A stretch of 60,000 bases of DNA from Adiantum capillus-veneris (taxonomy: Eukaryota; Streptophyta; Polypodiopsida; Polypodiales; Pteridaceae): NCBI GenBank assembly GCA_014529385.2, contig CM043955.1, forward strand, positions 140,126,206-140,186,205, read 5' to 3'. Shown here one piece after another: positions 41,433 through 51,723 of the stretch. The notes beneath the pieces were generated by a model. The model was not told the DNA's origin and did no database searches. It was given only the letters and a program-made list of their open reading frames with translations. The position numbers were made by a program, and so were the translations under genes. Position 1 is the first letter of the stretch; the number at the start of each line of letters is the position of its first letter.

Positions 41433-43408
41433 CTATGATGAGCTACTAGGCATCACTTGGACTACGTTGACTACAGTTTTTCCTTTGTTCAAAGAATTCT
41501 TAGGACAATCTTCTGGAAAGTGTCCTCCCTTTTTGCAACATTGTATGCAATAGGCTTCAATTGGTTTGAGGTTTTTGTCAGGCTCTGGACATTCATTTTT
41601 CCAATGGTCATCAGCACCACAGTTATGACAGTTTCTTGTTCTGGGCTTCATCATGGGTCTTCCCATAGGAGGTCTGACACCTTGATAGCTACATAATACA
41701 TTGGTGCGAGCTCTTGTGGAGCATAAGTCATGGTTTCCTCCATTGGTGGTGGTTGTGGACTATACCAATCTCCCTCTACCATTATGGTAGATGGACTACG
41801 CTCTGCATAGGGTGTAACAGGCACTAATGCTTGTTTATCTATGACCCCTTTTGAGTGCATGTACTTTATAGGCACCCCATTATGTCCTGGATAAGGAGGT
41901 TGTTGTCCCAACACAGGTTGAGGTCTCTCCATACCCATTGGTGGTCTCTAAACTTGAGCCATATTAGGCTGATATCTGTACATGGGTTGTCCTTGTGGCC
42001 TCATGGGCACGTACTGAACATTCCCATCATACTTTGGTATGAAGTAGCACTCGTGGGTCTCGTGGTTTGTCCATTTCCCCTCGATTGCACACCATTTTTG
42101 TGGCCTAATTGGTTGTCCCTGTGGGGATATCCCTTGTCCTGGTCCTCTCATACTTGCCTTTTGCATATTGTTCATCATGTCATTTATTCTTTTTAGCATA
42201 TCTTCTATGGCTAAAAAAAAGGCCGCAGCAACTGTTCTCACTTGTGCTGGTTTTGTGGATGCAGTCTTCTCGCTTTGGTTATCCTTCAGGACGTCCTCTT
42301 CATTAAAGATCTCACAATTGTCTCCTAGGTCGATAGCATCAGACACACACGCCTCTGGGGTTGTATGCTTTTTACTATAGAGTATAACATGAAGTTCTTT
42401 GTTTAGCAGTCCCTCCAGCAACAATGAAACAAGTCTCTCCTCTGCAGATATCTCCATCTCTGGGCATCTAGCAATGTATTATTTCATTCGAGTTGCACAA
42501 TCCCTAACAGACTCACCATGTTTCTGCTTAAACCTGTAGATTTGAGCTACCGTATTATGTTTAATCCCCGTTTTAGAACAAGCAGCTACAAATCCTTGAG
42601 CTAATGTATTCAAATCCATGATTGACCTTGGTGGAATGTTTTGGAACCATGTCAAAGCTTTTCCTTCTAATGTCATTCCAAATCCTTCGAATTGAGTATG
42701 GAAATCAAATATGCGCTCCGCTCTTAGCACTTGCTTGAAGCTTGCTAAGTGGTCATATGGATCCCCTGATCCACTATATTTTCTGACCCATTTTTGAAAA
42801 TCAGCTGGTCTGACACGTCTATTTGGTTCAACTCCATGTCTTCTAGGAGTTGGTCCTATTCCAAGTCCTTCAAACCAATCTGTCGGAAATAGTGACTCAT
42901 GTTGCCCTGGGCTGGCCTTAGTGTCACCCATTTTTCTTCATGATGAGGTGGTTTGTGGTTTCTTCACATTACTCTCAGATGATCTCTCACGATGTTCGTC
43001 TCTTGGAGTGGTTTCTGGTCCTTGACCCAATATCCAATCCCGTATGGAATACCCCTGGTATTTGGTTTGTTCTACCTCCTCAGGAGTCATCATAACAAAG
43101 TTGTTGTTATAACAATCCCTAAATAAGTAAGTTGGTAGATCCATAGATCCCTTATCTTTGATTTTGAAGATATAGATGATCTTCATGGCCGTTAATTGTC
43201 CTCGTCTAGCATGAGAAGTCCACAAGAGATCTTTTATGTTTCTATCTTCCCAACAATAGACTCTGATCCTAGGATTATCCGTACTAAGCTGTTTCGAGGG
43301 CTTCAAGTCTACTTGATCGTATCCTTCGAATTCCAAAGTTGGTGGTCCTTCTTTTGCTGACATATCTGGGATTAGAGTGTTTACTTCTAAGCCCCATTTG
43401 TCTACCAT
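41433..43408 (-). pseudogene. Gypsy-1 gag
   Basis: One frame runs from 43408 to 41651, broken only by three stops (TGA near 42935, TAA at 42479, TAG near 41946). 42931-42479 holds the gag core (GDPYDHLASFKQVLRAERI, LTWFQNIPPRSI, YRFKQKHGESVRDCA). 42457-41948 continues it with a WCAIEGKWTNHETHEC motif. After a frameshift 41666-41433 carries two zinc knuckles, CHNCGADDHWKNEC and CIQCCKKGGHFPEDC. These would form the nucleocapsid. The N-terminal 156 codons (43408-42938) are not recognised. Confidence 0.85.
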
Positions 43409-44120
43409 ATCAGGATTTTCAACTTGTATATATTGAGTTACGTTTCAATCCATGTACATTTTTCCTTGTTTGGTGGCCCTAACTTCTTCTTCGAACTCAA
43501 TACCAAGATCATCAATGCGAATGGCATACTCTTCGTTAGGGTCCAAGTAAACTTGGGCTCCATGACGATTAGTCTTGTAAAAAGAGAGTATATGCTTATT
43601 CAAGAATTGTGTGTAAGGAATTGCCTTGATTTACGCTTTCTTCGGTGCATACTCTACTAGTGTTTTCTCCAAATAGGCCTTGTTTTCCTATTACACGACC
43701 AAATCTAAGGTTCATATAGACTTATGAAGCCCTGGATAGAGTACTCACCTTAAATTGACTTGTCGTCAATTTCCACTTGACTCAATTGCAACTTTCTGTC
43801 AAGCCACTGATTCCTCATCTGCAACCTGATTCCTGTACACAGTTTGTCAAATTAGCTATTTTTCTATAAGGACAGTCGAACTCTTGAGAACTCCAGTGAT
43901 TGGTCTCTGTATTTCACTTCAATTCGTGCTACGGAAGTCGAAACTTTGACTTTCAGATTCAGCTTAGCAAATTCAAAGGTTTAATCTGCAATCTATAAAT
44001 TGAGTTTATCTGTACCAATTTTGATCTGATTGACACCAAAATTTTCCAGTGGCCTTATTTTATGCTGGTCTAAAACTGTATAAGCCCAAAAGTCAAATTT
44101 GAAGTCTCTGGATAGCAGAA

Positions 44121-44142
44121 GTAAATAATCGTGATTATTTAC
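44121..44142. repeat. Palindrome P4 (22 bp, central mismatch)
   Basis: Arm GTAAATAATCG; the second half starts TG instead of CG, so only the centre is asymmetric (TCGTGA). CAAAATTTTCCAGTGG lies 84 bp before it on the plus strand, as for P2. Confidence 0.95.
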
Positions 44143-44405
44143 GTTTGTTACTTTTTTTGCATTTTCTAGATTGGTTTGGCAAGTATACAACTTGTTAAAG
44201 CCCTTGGGAAAGTTTCAACAAGTTTGGATAAAATTTGATCAAGTTTACCCACTGTTCCGTGTCCGCAGACTTTGATTTCAAGAATCTGGATTAGGTTTCA
44301 CTTTTGTGGTCCAAATTTCACCAAAATTGATTTGTGGGGTCCAATTGATGTGCTTGACTTTGTGGTATACTCAAATTTGCAAAATCACCAAGTTTGGAAG
44401 CAAAA

Positions 44406-44427
44406 GTAAATAATCGTGATTATTTAC
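44406..44427. repeat. Palindrome P5 (30 bp with flanks, central mismatch)
   Basis: Same core as P4, extended by AAAA and TTTT on the two sides (44402-44431). It starts 285 bp from P4. Confidence 0.95.
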
Positions 44428-44698
44428 TTTTGACAATTTTTTACAAATTTTTATCCCAACTTTGACACAGATCTATCAAGCACCTTATGTTAAGGTCATT
44501 AGCCAATTTTCATCAAGTTTGGACAAGTTTTGGTCAAATGGTCATTAATTATCTGTCAACAGACTAACTTTGCAATTTTTGTCACAGTTTTCACTCGAGT
44601 GATTCAAATCTTACCAAATTTGGTTTGTGGGCTTATTACAACATGGTAAAGCTAGTGGTATGCCAACTTGGTCAAAAAAGTTAAAAACCAGGGCAAAT

Positions 44699-44720
44699 AT
44701 AAATAATCGCGATTATTTAC
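44699..44720. repeat. Palindrome P6 (one outer mismatch)
   Basis: ATAAATAATCG followed by CGATTATTTAC. It starts 293 bp from P5. Confidence 0.95.
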
Positions 44721-44984
44721 TTTTGCCAAATTTTTGCAAGTGTTTGGTCAACTGAGCATATACACATGTTTATCACCTCAATATAAGCCTATGAATCAAT
44801 TTTCACCAAGTTTGGATAAATTTTTCCTCTTTTCACACTCAAGATTCAAAAAGTTAGTACAAACTTTAGTTTTCACCTAGTTTTTTGCCAGTTTCGTAAT
44901 CCAAATCTCTTGGGCCTTTACAAAAGTTATTTGTACACATGCAATGAGTCAATGGTATGAGCCTTGGTCAATTTAGAGCAAAAA

Positions 44985-45006
44985 GTTAATAATCGCGATT
45001 ATTAAC
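44985..45006. repeat. Palindrome P7 (26 bp with flanks, both arms changed together)
   Basis: Arm GTTAATAATCG with exact reverse complement CGATTATTAAC, extended by AA/TT (44983-45008). Relative to P1 the same A-to-T change appears in both arms, so symmetry is kept. It starts 286 bp from P6. Confidence 0.95.
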
Positions 45007-45120
45007 TTGAGGCTTGAAATGAGAACTTTTTTGAATTTTCCCAAGGACAGTCCTTTTATGATGTGTTTTAAGCCTATGAATCAAGTCAAAACTTACTTTG
45101 GCCTAAAAAGTCAAGAAAAA

Positions 45121-45130
45121 GTAAATAATC
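45121..45130. repeat. Palindrome half-site P8
   Basis: GTAAATAATC is present but the second arm is lost. It lies 136 bp from P7. Further half-sites with GATTATTAAC occur once in each Gypsy-1 LTR (17655-17670 and 46037-46052). Confidence 0.7.
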
Positions 45131-45682
45131 TGAGTTTTGGTCAACTTCTTGAAATTTTTACCTCGAAGTGTCCTTGAGCTTACCCACTGGTTCATACAAC
45201 TTTTAGGCTTACTCCCCAGTTGGATTGAGTGAATTCGAGTCTTTTCGTGCTATTTCTAACCCTAGACCTGAAATTCTGCAACCTTACATAACAACTCACA
45301 CTTGATTTTTTCAGAGAGAGCAATGCTATGAAACACACCTCGGATCCTACTTACCCTACTTCTAGTTTCTCATGCAATGAGGTTGTGGAAAGTGTCCACC
45401 AACACTCATTTTCTTGTGTTTTTTATGTTTTTCAGAGTCTTGATCTTAAGACTTGTTTCGTCTACCAATCATTCTTCAAATCCTAATCTAAATCTACAAT
45501 CCTACAATCCTAAAGGTACTCAGCAAGTACGATTACTTCCACGCTACCTCTACACAACAAAAGATGACAATCTTAAGCTATACGATTTCTAAAAAGAGTT
45601 TTGAACTCTAAGCGAACCTAGAGGAAGTTAAAGGACAATTACACAAGACGCTCGTGTTTTTCCCTAGTTTAGGTGTCTTCGT

Positions 45683-45700
45683 TCCCCAGCAGCGGGGCCA
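45683..45700 (-). other. Gypsy-1 primer-binding site (tRNA-Asp type)
   Basis: In element sense TGGCCCCGCTGCTGGGGA begins 2 bp after the LTR end (CCCACA, then TT). It is close to TGGCGCCGTTGCCGGGGA, the tRNA-Asp site of Athila/Tat-type plant gypsy elements. Confidence 0.85.
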
Positions 45701-45702
45701 AA

Positions 45703-46605
45703 TGTGGGACGCATGTCTAACCTTACAAAACTATCTTATTGCAGTGTTAGCGAGAACCACGATTAATTTGTCAAACCATGGGACGAAACTGACTCGACTA
45801 GTGCATAGAGACTACAAGAGGTTGTCAAGCTCTTGGAAAACAACTAACAACTCGCATCTAACTCAAGCTACACTCAAGTGACTGAAATCACCAAAAGCCA
45901 ATCGCTCATCGGCAAGCAAATCATATCCGTTACAGCATCAAATGACATCCAAATGTAACAAAACTTCTAGGACAAGTTTATAAGACCTAAGCACACATGC
46001 CTATGGCCTCAAACCTCACTTTAGGTCAAGTTCCAAAATTGCGATTATTAACAGCAGTGGATTTTTGACCTAGTCATTTTCGACCCAGAATGCATCTAAA
46101 TGCTTAGCAATGATGCTCCAATACCACGCCTATGCTTAGTTTTCGTTTTAAAAGTGTAAATTCCTAGTTATGATGAAATTAGGCCGCGGGTCGGCAACGC
46201 CAAATGCTACAAAATACTGTGAATGGCTTACGTCAATGCGTAAAGCTCTTACCTGCGGTTGCAATGCAACAAACGCATTCGCAATGTGACAACCGGAGAG
46301 GGAGTAGGAAGCACGAGAAGGAGAGAAGTGAGCGCCGTTAGCTCACGCTGTGTATTTTTTATCCAAAAACTTATAAAAATTGGCTTTTATACCTTAGCCA
46401 AGGTTTTTGGGTGGTCAAAAGTGATAATCTGGAGTTCTGCTGGGAATTGAATGGCTGATACAATCTGGAAGCTTCTAGCCCCGGCTCATTAATTACAATG
46501 TTCATCAAGAAAACAGGAGTTGTAATATTCTCGATTTATCAAAATAATAATTGTTTTTACAAGGAGAACTCCGAAAAATGGTGTCCACGTTAGCTTGCTG
46601 CTACA
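45703..46605 (-). repeat. Gypsy-1 5' LTR (903 bp)
   Basis: In element sense it begins TGTAGCAGCAAGCTAACG at 46605 and ends GCGTCCCACA at 45703. It is uninterrupted and shows the pre-insertion state of the copia target site. GTAGG (46606-46610) is the right copy of the target duplication. A TATA-like TATAAAAGCC lies near 46384-46393. Confidence 0.93.
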
Positions 46606-46610
46606 GTAGG

Positions 46611-48167
46611 CACTGTGGGTGAAGGCACTTGAGAGACTACATGTGGAGTAGGTATTGGAATTGGGCTTGGCGCATAGTAAGCCCTTGGGTTCCACATTTG
46701 GTACAGAGTTTGTAGTAGACATTGGATGTGACATGCTAATGCTAGCCGGTATGGTCCCATGGAAATAAGAGCTTGGGTGTTGTGGCTGTGGAGCATAGGT
46801 TGTTGAAAAAATGGGAGGGGTAGGAACTACATGAGTGCGAGGACCTATAGGTGTATATGATTGGTACACACTTGTAGGTACTGCAAGCATTGAGCTACCA
46901 TGTAGTGGTGCTTTACTAACAAATGAGGTCCATGGTGTGTTTCTTGGCATGCCCATCATTGGGGTAGGCATGGTAGCGGTGGTGTCATCAAGGGAAAGAT
47001 GAGCTAGACTTGGAAAGGTAAAGCTATCACTTATGGGCTCAGATTGCACCGAGACCCCTGGCAAAACAACATATGGAGGATCCATTAGACTTACTGAGGG
47101 AGTCTCCATTTGCGATAAGGTTGGTTGTTTAGCCTTCCCTGTATCCAAGAATCTCATGAGACCCGTTGAAGGCATGTGGATCCCCTTGTTCTGTCTCTTT
47201 AGCTCAATAACCCTATGGATGACCTCACAAACTCTTTGTTGTTGATCCTCTACACTAGTAGCACCCATTGTGGATTGTAAGACATCTAACCAACCCATGT
47301 GATAGGTGTGACCTGTGTATAGGTCGGTTAGTGTTTCTGTTTGTAGTTTGTACTCCCAGTTCTCATTTAGGAATGATCCATTTAGGATTGAGGTGCTAGG
47401 GGTGTCCCTTGAACTAGATGCAATGTGGATCTGTATGGGTTGACCCTTAGTGGTCACTAATTCAAGAGCACTTAATTGCTCTCCTAGCTAGGGGTGTCCC
47501 TTGAACTAGATGCAATGTGGATCTCTATGGGTTGACCCTTAGTGGTCACTAATTCAAGAGCACTCAATTGCTCTCCTAGCAAGGAAATTGACATAGGGGC
47601 TTTTGCTTTTTACTCTCTTCATTGCTCCGCCTTGCATAAGCTCTCGATTTCCTTTTCCCTAGCCGCAATGATATATCGCTCAACCTCTTGCACTTCGGCA
47701 AGGATTCTAGCAGGTAAGATAACCTCGGAGGGGAATAGCTTTGAAGAGTCAGGGGGTGCAATGAATTGAGTATTCACGTGCACACTCTCCAGGAGCATGG
47801 GGTCTATGTCGATCATGAATGGTGAATTTACTTTCCCACCCCCCTCATTTACATCGTTAGCTCCATGTTCGGAGCGAGTGGCTCTACTAAAGGTTTCCTT
47901 CATGCAGCTAAGCACGCTCAGCCCGGACTGTGGGCCCATGGCATGCATGTCTTGGCTTGAGCTATCAGGATTAGGCATTGGGTAACCCTCCATGACGTCG
48001 TATTCAGAGGAAGAGTCACTAGACGCAATATGCGGGTCCTGAGTGGTACTACCTTGGGTTCCTGCTGAGGGCCTAGAGCCTAAGGTAGAGGAATAATGAG
48101 TGCCCATGTAAATGGAGACACTCTCAATGTGCTCGTCCTCTAGCACACGACCAGAGCGTAGGTGCAT
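46611..48167 (-). pseudogene. Gypsy-B gag, N-terminal half
   Basis: 48167-47619 begins MHLRSGRVLEDE, a start common in plant gypsy gag proteins, and is acidic and Ser-rich. 47457-46606 continues in another frame with a Pro/Thr/Ser/Met-rich region. Another frame (46796-46606) carries the end, HVVSQVPSPTVP. That frame meets the Gypsy-1 insertion and continues in phase at 12479 on the other side. A 92-bp tandem duplication (47398-47581) disrupts the middle. Confidence 0.75.
47398..47581. repeat. 92-bp tandem duplication in Gypsy-B gag
   Basis: AGGGGTGTCCCTTGAACTAG begins at 47398 and 47490, and the following 92 bp are repeated with only a few differences. 92 is not a multiple of three, so the duplication itself shifts the frame. 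Confidence 0.95.
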
Positions 48168-49056
48168 GTGACCTCAACACTTTAGAAGTGTTGGTGAATG
48201 CTCGTGAAGACTGCTCACCTAGTTTTTTAGGTGTTTACAACCCAATTTTTTTGTATTTTTGGTCTCTCTTTTTAACCGAGCCTAAAACTAGTCTTTTCCT
48301 AGGTGGGGAGAGGGCTACTATTAGTAAGTCCAAAGGGTGAGTGTGAAGGGGATGGTGGAGGACTTGAGGTACTTGTCCCACATGCCCTCCCTTCACTTGA
48401 GATCCTAGTCTTTATATATAGGGTAGTGCGAGAAGTATATCATAGGACTGAGGCCTGGGCTTGGGCTTGGGCTTGGGCTTGGGCTTGGGCTTGGGCTTGG
48501 GCTTGGGCTTGGGCTTGGGCTTGGGGAAAGATCCCGATCCCGATCCCTTCCTTTTAGAATAATATTTTTTTAAATTTAATTTTTGAAATTTTTTTTAGTC
48601 TCAAATATTCTTAGCGTTTTTTTTTCAAAAGAACTTTTTGAGAGGATAATGTGGCCGTGTTGACATCAAGTCCCCACGCACACATAGCAGCTCCTAGGAG
48701 CTCTGTCTAACCTCCTTGCAACTAATTAATAGCTAATTAACAGTTAATTAACTGTCTAACACAAAATTGCACACTAACAGTGAACTCTGCTGCTCACTGT
48801 CTACTCTACTTCTCACTGTCTACACTCACTAACAACTCTACTAACACCTGCACAATAAAGATCCTGCATAGCTAACAAAAACCAGTACAATGCAGCACTA
48901 ACACAGCTTACAATTACTAGAATCTGCCAAAAACCTGCTAATATTCCTTTATGGTCACTAAACAATTCTCACAGAACTCATCAAAAAATAGAAAACATAT
49001 GGAAGGAAAGCTTCCAGAGGTAGCACTGAGTGCTCCTAAAGCTTAATGCAAGGCTG
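48168..49056 (-). other. Gypsy-B leader
   Basis: Non-coding stretch between primer site and gag. It holds a hexanucleotide microsatellite (48457-48526) and, near 48700-48950, short repeats around TAACTAAC and CTCACTGTCTAC. No gene is seen. Confidence 0.7.
48457..48526. repeat. (GGGCTT)n microsatellite, about 11 copies
   Basis: Perfect hexamer run. The plus-strand frame reading it as Ala-Trp repeats is an artefact. It is not the plant telomere repeat (TTTAGGG). Confidence 0.95.
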
Positions 49057-49074
49057 TCCCCGATAGCGGAGCCA
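49057..49074 (-). other. Gypsy-B primer-binding site (tRNA-Asp type)
   Basis: In element sense TGGCTCCGCTATCGGGGA follows the LTR end (GCGTACA) after four T. It matches the Asp-type primer site of Gypsy-1 in form, in line with their similar pol. Confidence 0.85.
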
Positions 49075-49078
49075 AAAA

Positions 49079-49672
49079 TGTACGCTTTTTCGTAGGTGTC
49101 GAAGGCTGGGAACTTGCCTATGCACTATGTGCTAGCTTCAAAAGGCTGCAAACACACAACTAGAGAATCGTAGCAAGCTCAAAGAACAATGGTGTGTCAC
49201 TCACCTCTCAATGCTGCCGTCGTGAAGGATCCTGTGTTGCAAAGAAGAAGGAGCTGCCGCCGATGCCGCGCTCTACCGCCTTGCGACCGCCTATGTTGCC
49301 GTAATGCTCGATCACACACACACACACACACTCTCTCTCTCTGTGTGTGTGTGTGTGTGTCTGTCTTTAGCATACACACACAGAGAGAGAAGGAGAAGGA
49401 GACAGAGATGGAGCAGCAGTACTTCTTAGCTTACACCTCAGAGAATGAGGATTTTAAGGTCAAATGGACCTTTTAGAAGAGTTTAGCCCATTCACACATG
49501 GGCGTCCATAGTGGCCGATCGTTGCACAACTACTATAAAAAAAGGGTAAGTAGTGCGCCTCTCATTGACGATCACCTACACACCTATTGGACCAACAAGC
49601 CCAGTCCCTGACTCTAGCAAATAAATAATACGACGTCCGTCATAGGTGATAGGGTGTCTATAAGGGTTAACA
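49079..49672 (-). repeat. Gypsy-B 5' LTR (about 594 bp)
   Basis: The end at 49079 is set by the primer site. The start is placed at TGTTAACCC (element sense, 49672), where similarity to the Gypsy-C LTR begins immediately to the right. The LTR contains a compound (CA)n(CT)n(GT)n microsatellite at 49312-49360 and a shorter CA/GA run after it. No second LTR is in the window, so the start is tentative. Confidence 0.6.
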
Positions 49673-49674
49673 AT

Positions 49675-49981
49675 CCTTATGACATGTGTCCCCCTTTCCC
49701 CTTTTGTGAGAACTTTAGGTATTAAAATAATTCAATTAATCTCTCATTGGACCCCTTCGTCTTCTAGCCAATAGGAATCAGGCAATCCATTGGGATGTTG
49801 AATGCTCACTGGACCCCTTGAGAAACTGTCCAATAGTCTTCTAGAGAGCTTAATTTCTATTGATTCTTCTATCAAGTGTTTTTTAAATGAATTAAATTAG
49901 ATTTACTCTAGCCTAATTCTCATTGGTTCACCTCTATGGCCATTCAATAGGATTTGAATGCACCTTGGGGGCAACTGGGCA
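49675..49981 (-). repeat. Gypsy-C 3' LTR fragment
   Basis: About 307 bp match 56065-56371, including GACATGTGTCCCCCTTTCCC and repeated ATTGGACCCC words. The rest of the LTR is cut off by the Gypsy-B LTR, suggesting that Gypsy-B inserted into it. Confidence 0.8.
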
Positions 49982-50678
49982 ATAGTTGGTTCTTGAGGTG
50001 GCTCTCCTTTGTAAGGCTTTAGTAGGCTCACATGGAAATCATTGTGTATGAGCCAATGACTCGCCAACTTAAGTTGATAGGCCATCTCATTGATTGTTCT
50101 AAGAATTTGGAAGGGACCATAATACCTTTTTGCTAATTTAGCATAGTACTTTTGGTGTCCTGTAGGATTCTTGCCCGTTGTGTTCTTAATCGAGCCTTGG
50201 GAAATTTAAGCAAGACCCAATCATTTTCTTTAAAGGCTTCGGATCTTCTGTGCTTATCAGTAGCAGCCTTTTGTGTTTGCTATGAGATAGAGATAGCATC
50301 CTTAATCTTTTGGAAAGATTCTTGTAGGTCTCGACTATACTCATCTGCAACGAAGATCTTCCCGTGTACCTTAAGTAGCAGGGGACTTTTGGATCTTCCC
50401 TCGATTACCTCGAAAGGTGCTTTTCCCATGGAGGTATGTACAGTATTATTGTAGGCATACTCCTTTAATGATAAGTACTTCTCCCATTGGGACCTTTGAT
50501 CTACTTCCATTACATAGGCTTTTAGTAGATCAAGAATTGTTAGGTTAGCTATTTTACTTTGGCCATCTGTTTGAGGGTGATAGGCCAAAGAGAAGTTTAG
50601 CCTTGTCCCTAAATTCTCAAACAGACCCTTCCAAAAATTACTGGTCATTCTAGGATCTCTATCTGACACTATGGACAT
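49903..50678 (-). pseudogene. Gypsy-C integrase, C-terminal part
   Basis: 50678-50280 repeats MSIVSDRDPRM, then AYHPQTDGQSKIANLT, where the catalytic Glu expected after GQS is Lys, then LKEYAYNNTVHTSMGKAPFEV. After a stop the sequence continues toward MAYQLKLASHWLIHNDFHVS and LLKPYKGEPP (50085-49903), which then runs into the 3' LTR. Confidence 0.8.
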
Positions 50679-50776
50679 TGGAAAGCCATGGTACTTGAAG
50701 GATCTCTATATGACACTATCTCTATCTAGGATCTGTATCTGACACTATGGACATTGGCAAGCCATGGTACTTGAAG
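50650..50776. repeat. ~76-bp duplication in Gypsy-C integrase
   Basis: CTAGGATCT...GACACTATGG...CATGGTACTTGAAG occurs at 50650 and 50726. It duplicates the second catalytic Asp region (SIVSD.DPR) and splits the integrase into two frames. Confidence 0.9.
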
Positions 50777-51723
50777 ATTTGTGATATAAAGAGGGTTGCC
50801 ATTTGATGGGCTTTGATAGTCTTTTTGACATGTGTAAAATGAGCTTGTTTGCTGAACCTGTCTACTATCGTCCATATTCCATTATTCCCATGGATAGACT
50901 TGGGCAATCCAAAGATAAAATCCATGGATACGCTCTCCCAGGGTGAATTAGGGATTGGAAAAGGTTGAAGCAATCCAGCTTGCTTCCCTCTATCAAACTT
51001 TGTCTTTTGTTGGCATACCACACATTTAGAAACATATTCTTGTATGTTTTCTTTCATGGTAGGCCGATAGAAATATGCTTCTATCCCCTTTAGGGTAGAC
51101 TGAATCCCTCTATGCCCCGCATAAGGAGAAGCATGAGATTCATACATTACTGTCTCACGTAATGAGTTAGTAACGCATAGTCTATTTCCATAGAGAAGAT
51201 AACCATCTTGTAAGGTAAATGGCTCCTCTTTCTTCCCTAGTGCAAGGTCTGAAATCACATCTCTAAAATTGGGATCAATAGCATACTCATCTATCATAGA
51301 AGATAGATCATAGTGAGTTGCTATGGAAACTGCATTCATTCTCGGGCATCCTGAGAGTGCACTGGCTACTTGATTATGCTTGCTAGCAATGTGACCAATA
51401 TGAAAATGAGATTGCGAAAGGAAATTTTCCCACCTCATTTGTATGTCCGAGAGCTTGGTCTGCGTCATGAAGTACTTAAGGCTTTGGTGATCCGTCCGCA
51501 GAATGAAAGGAGTTCCCAATAAATAGTGCTTCCACAAGTCTAAGGCATGTAGAACTGCGAGGATTTCCTTTTCAAATATGCCTAGATCTTGCTCAATAGG
51601 GTTGAGCCTTTGACTTTTGTAGGCTATGGCGTGCCCTTCTTGGAGCAAAACAGCTCCAAGGCAATCACCACAAGCGTCACATTGGACCTCAAATGGCTTT
51701 GAGAGATCCGGCAGTGTAAGCAC
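50722..51723 (-). pseudogene. Gypsy-C RNase H and integrase N-terminal part
   Basis: 333 open codons: RNase H (FEVQCDACGDCLGAVLL, GIFEKEILAVLHAL, LRTDHQSLKYF, HNQVASALSG), then integrase zinc domain (H...H with CVVCQQKTKFDRGKQAG) and core start (ESVSMDFIFGLP, FSKQAHF, SIVSDTDPR). The RNase H Asp motif QCDAC is intact; the usual last Asp of VADALSR is changed (VASALSG). Upstream and downstream parts are in other frames. Confidence 0.85.

Larger units (their letters stand above)
43409..45682 (-). other. Gypsy-1 leader with degenerate ~285-bp repeats
   Basis: About 2.3 kb between primer-binding site and gag, without a convincing gene. It is AT-rich, with recurring phrases around CAAGTTTGGACAAG, GGTATGCC and TTGGTCAA, and one palindrome per ~285 bp. 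The palindromes are much better conserved than the rest of each unit. Confidence 0.75.
12485..46605 (-). mobile_element. Gypsy-1: giant non-chromovirus Ty3/gypsy element with nested insertions
   Basis: Both LTRs, a tRNA-Asp-like primer-binding site, a polypurine tract and a 5-bp target duplication define it. It is 34,121 bp long; removing the copia element in its 3' LTR and Gypsy-D in its pol gives about 18.7 kb, well above a typical gypsy. Order on the minus strand: LTR, leader with palindromes, gag, protease, RT, RNase H, integrase, a second retropepsin-like domain, palindromes, ORF X, polypurine tract, LTR. By hand I count about 28 differences in ~480 aligned LTR bases, roughly 6%, so it is older than the nested copia element. 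All enzymes are broken. An extra ORF in the 3' position recalls the Tat/Athila groups, but lineage was not tested. Confidence 0.92.

Noticed and set aside
41855-42380. Plus-strand frames opposite Gypsy-1 gag
   Set aside because: The minus strand carries recognisable gag motifs; these are antisense shadows.
21949-45006. CRISPR-like array from regularly spaced palindromes
   Set aside because: Spacing (~285 bp) is far too long, spacers are related to one another, and the context is a plant retrotransposon.
48303-48557. Plus-strand frame with an Ala-Trp repeat; possible telomere-like repeat
   Set aside because: It is a translation of (GGGCTT)n in the Gypsy-B leader, and the hexamer is not the plant telomere repeat.
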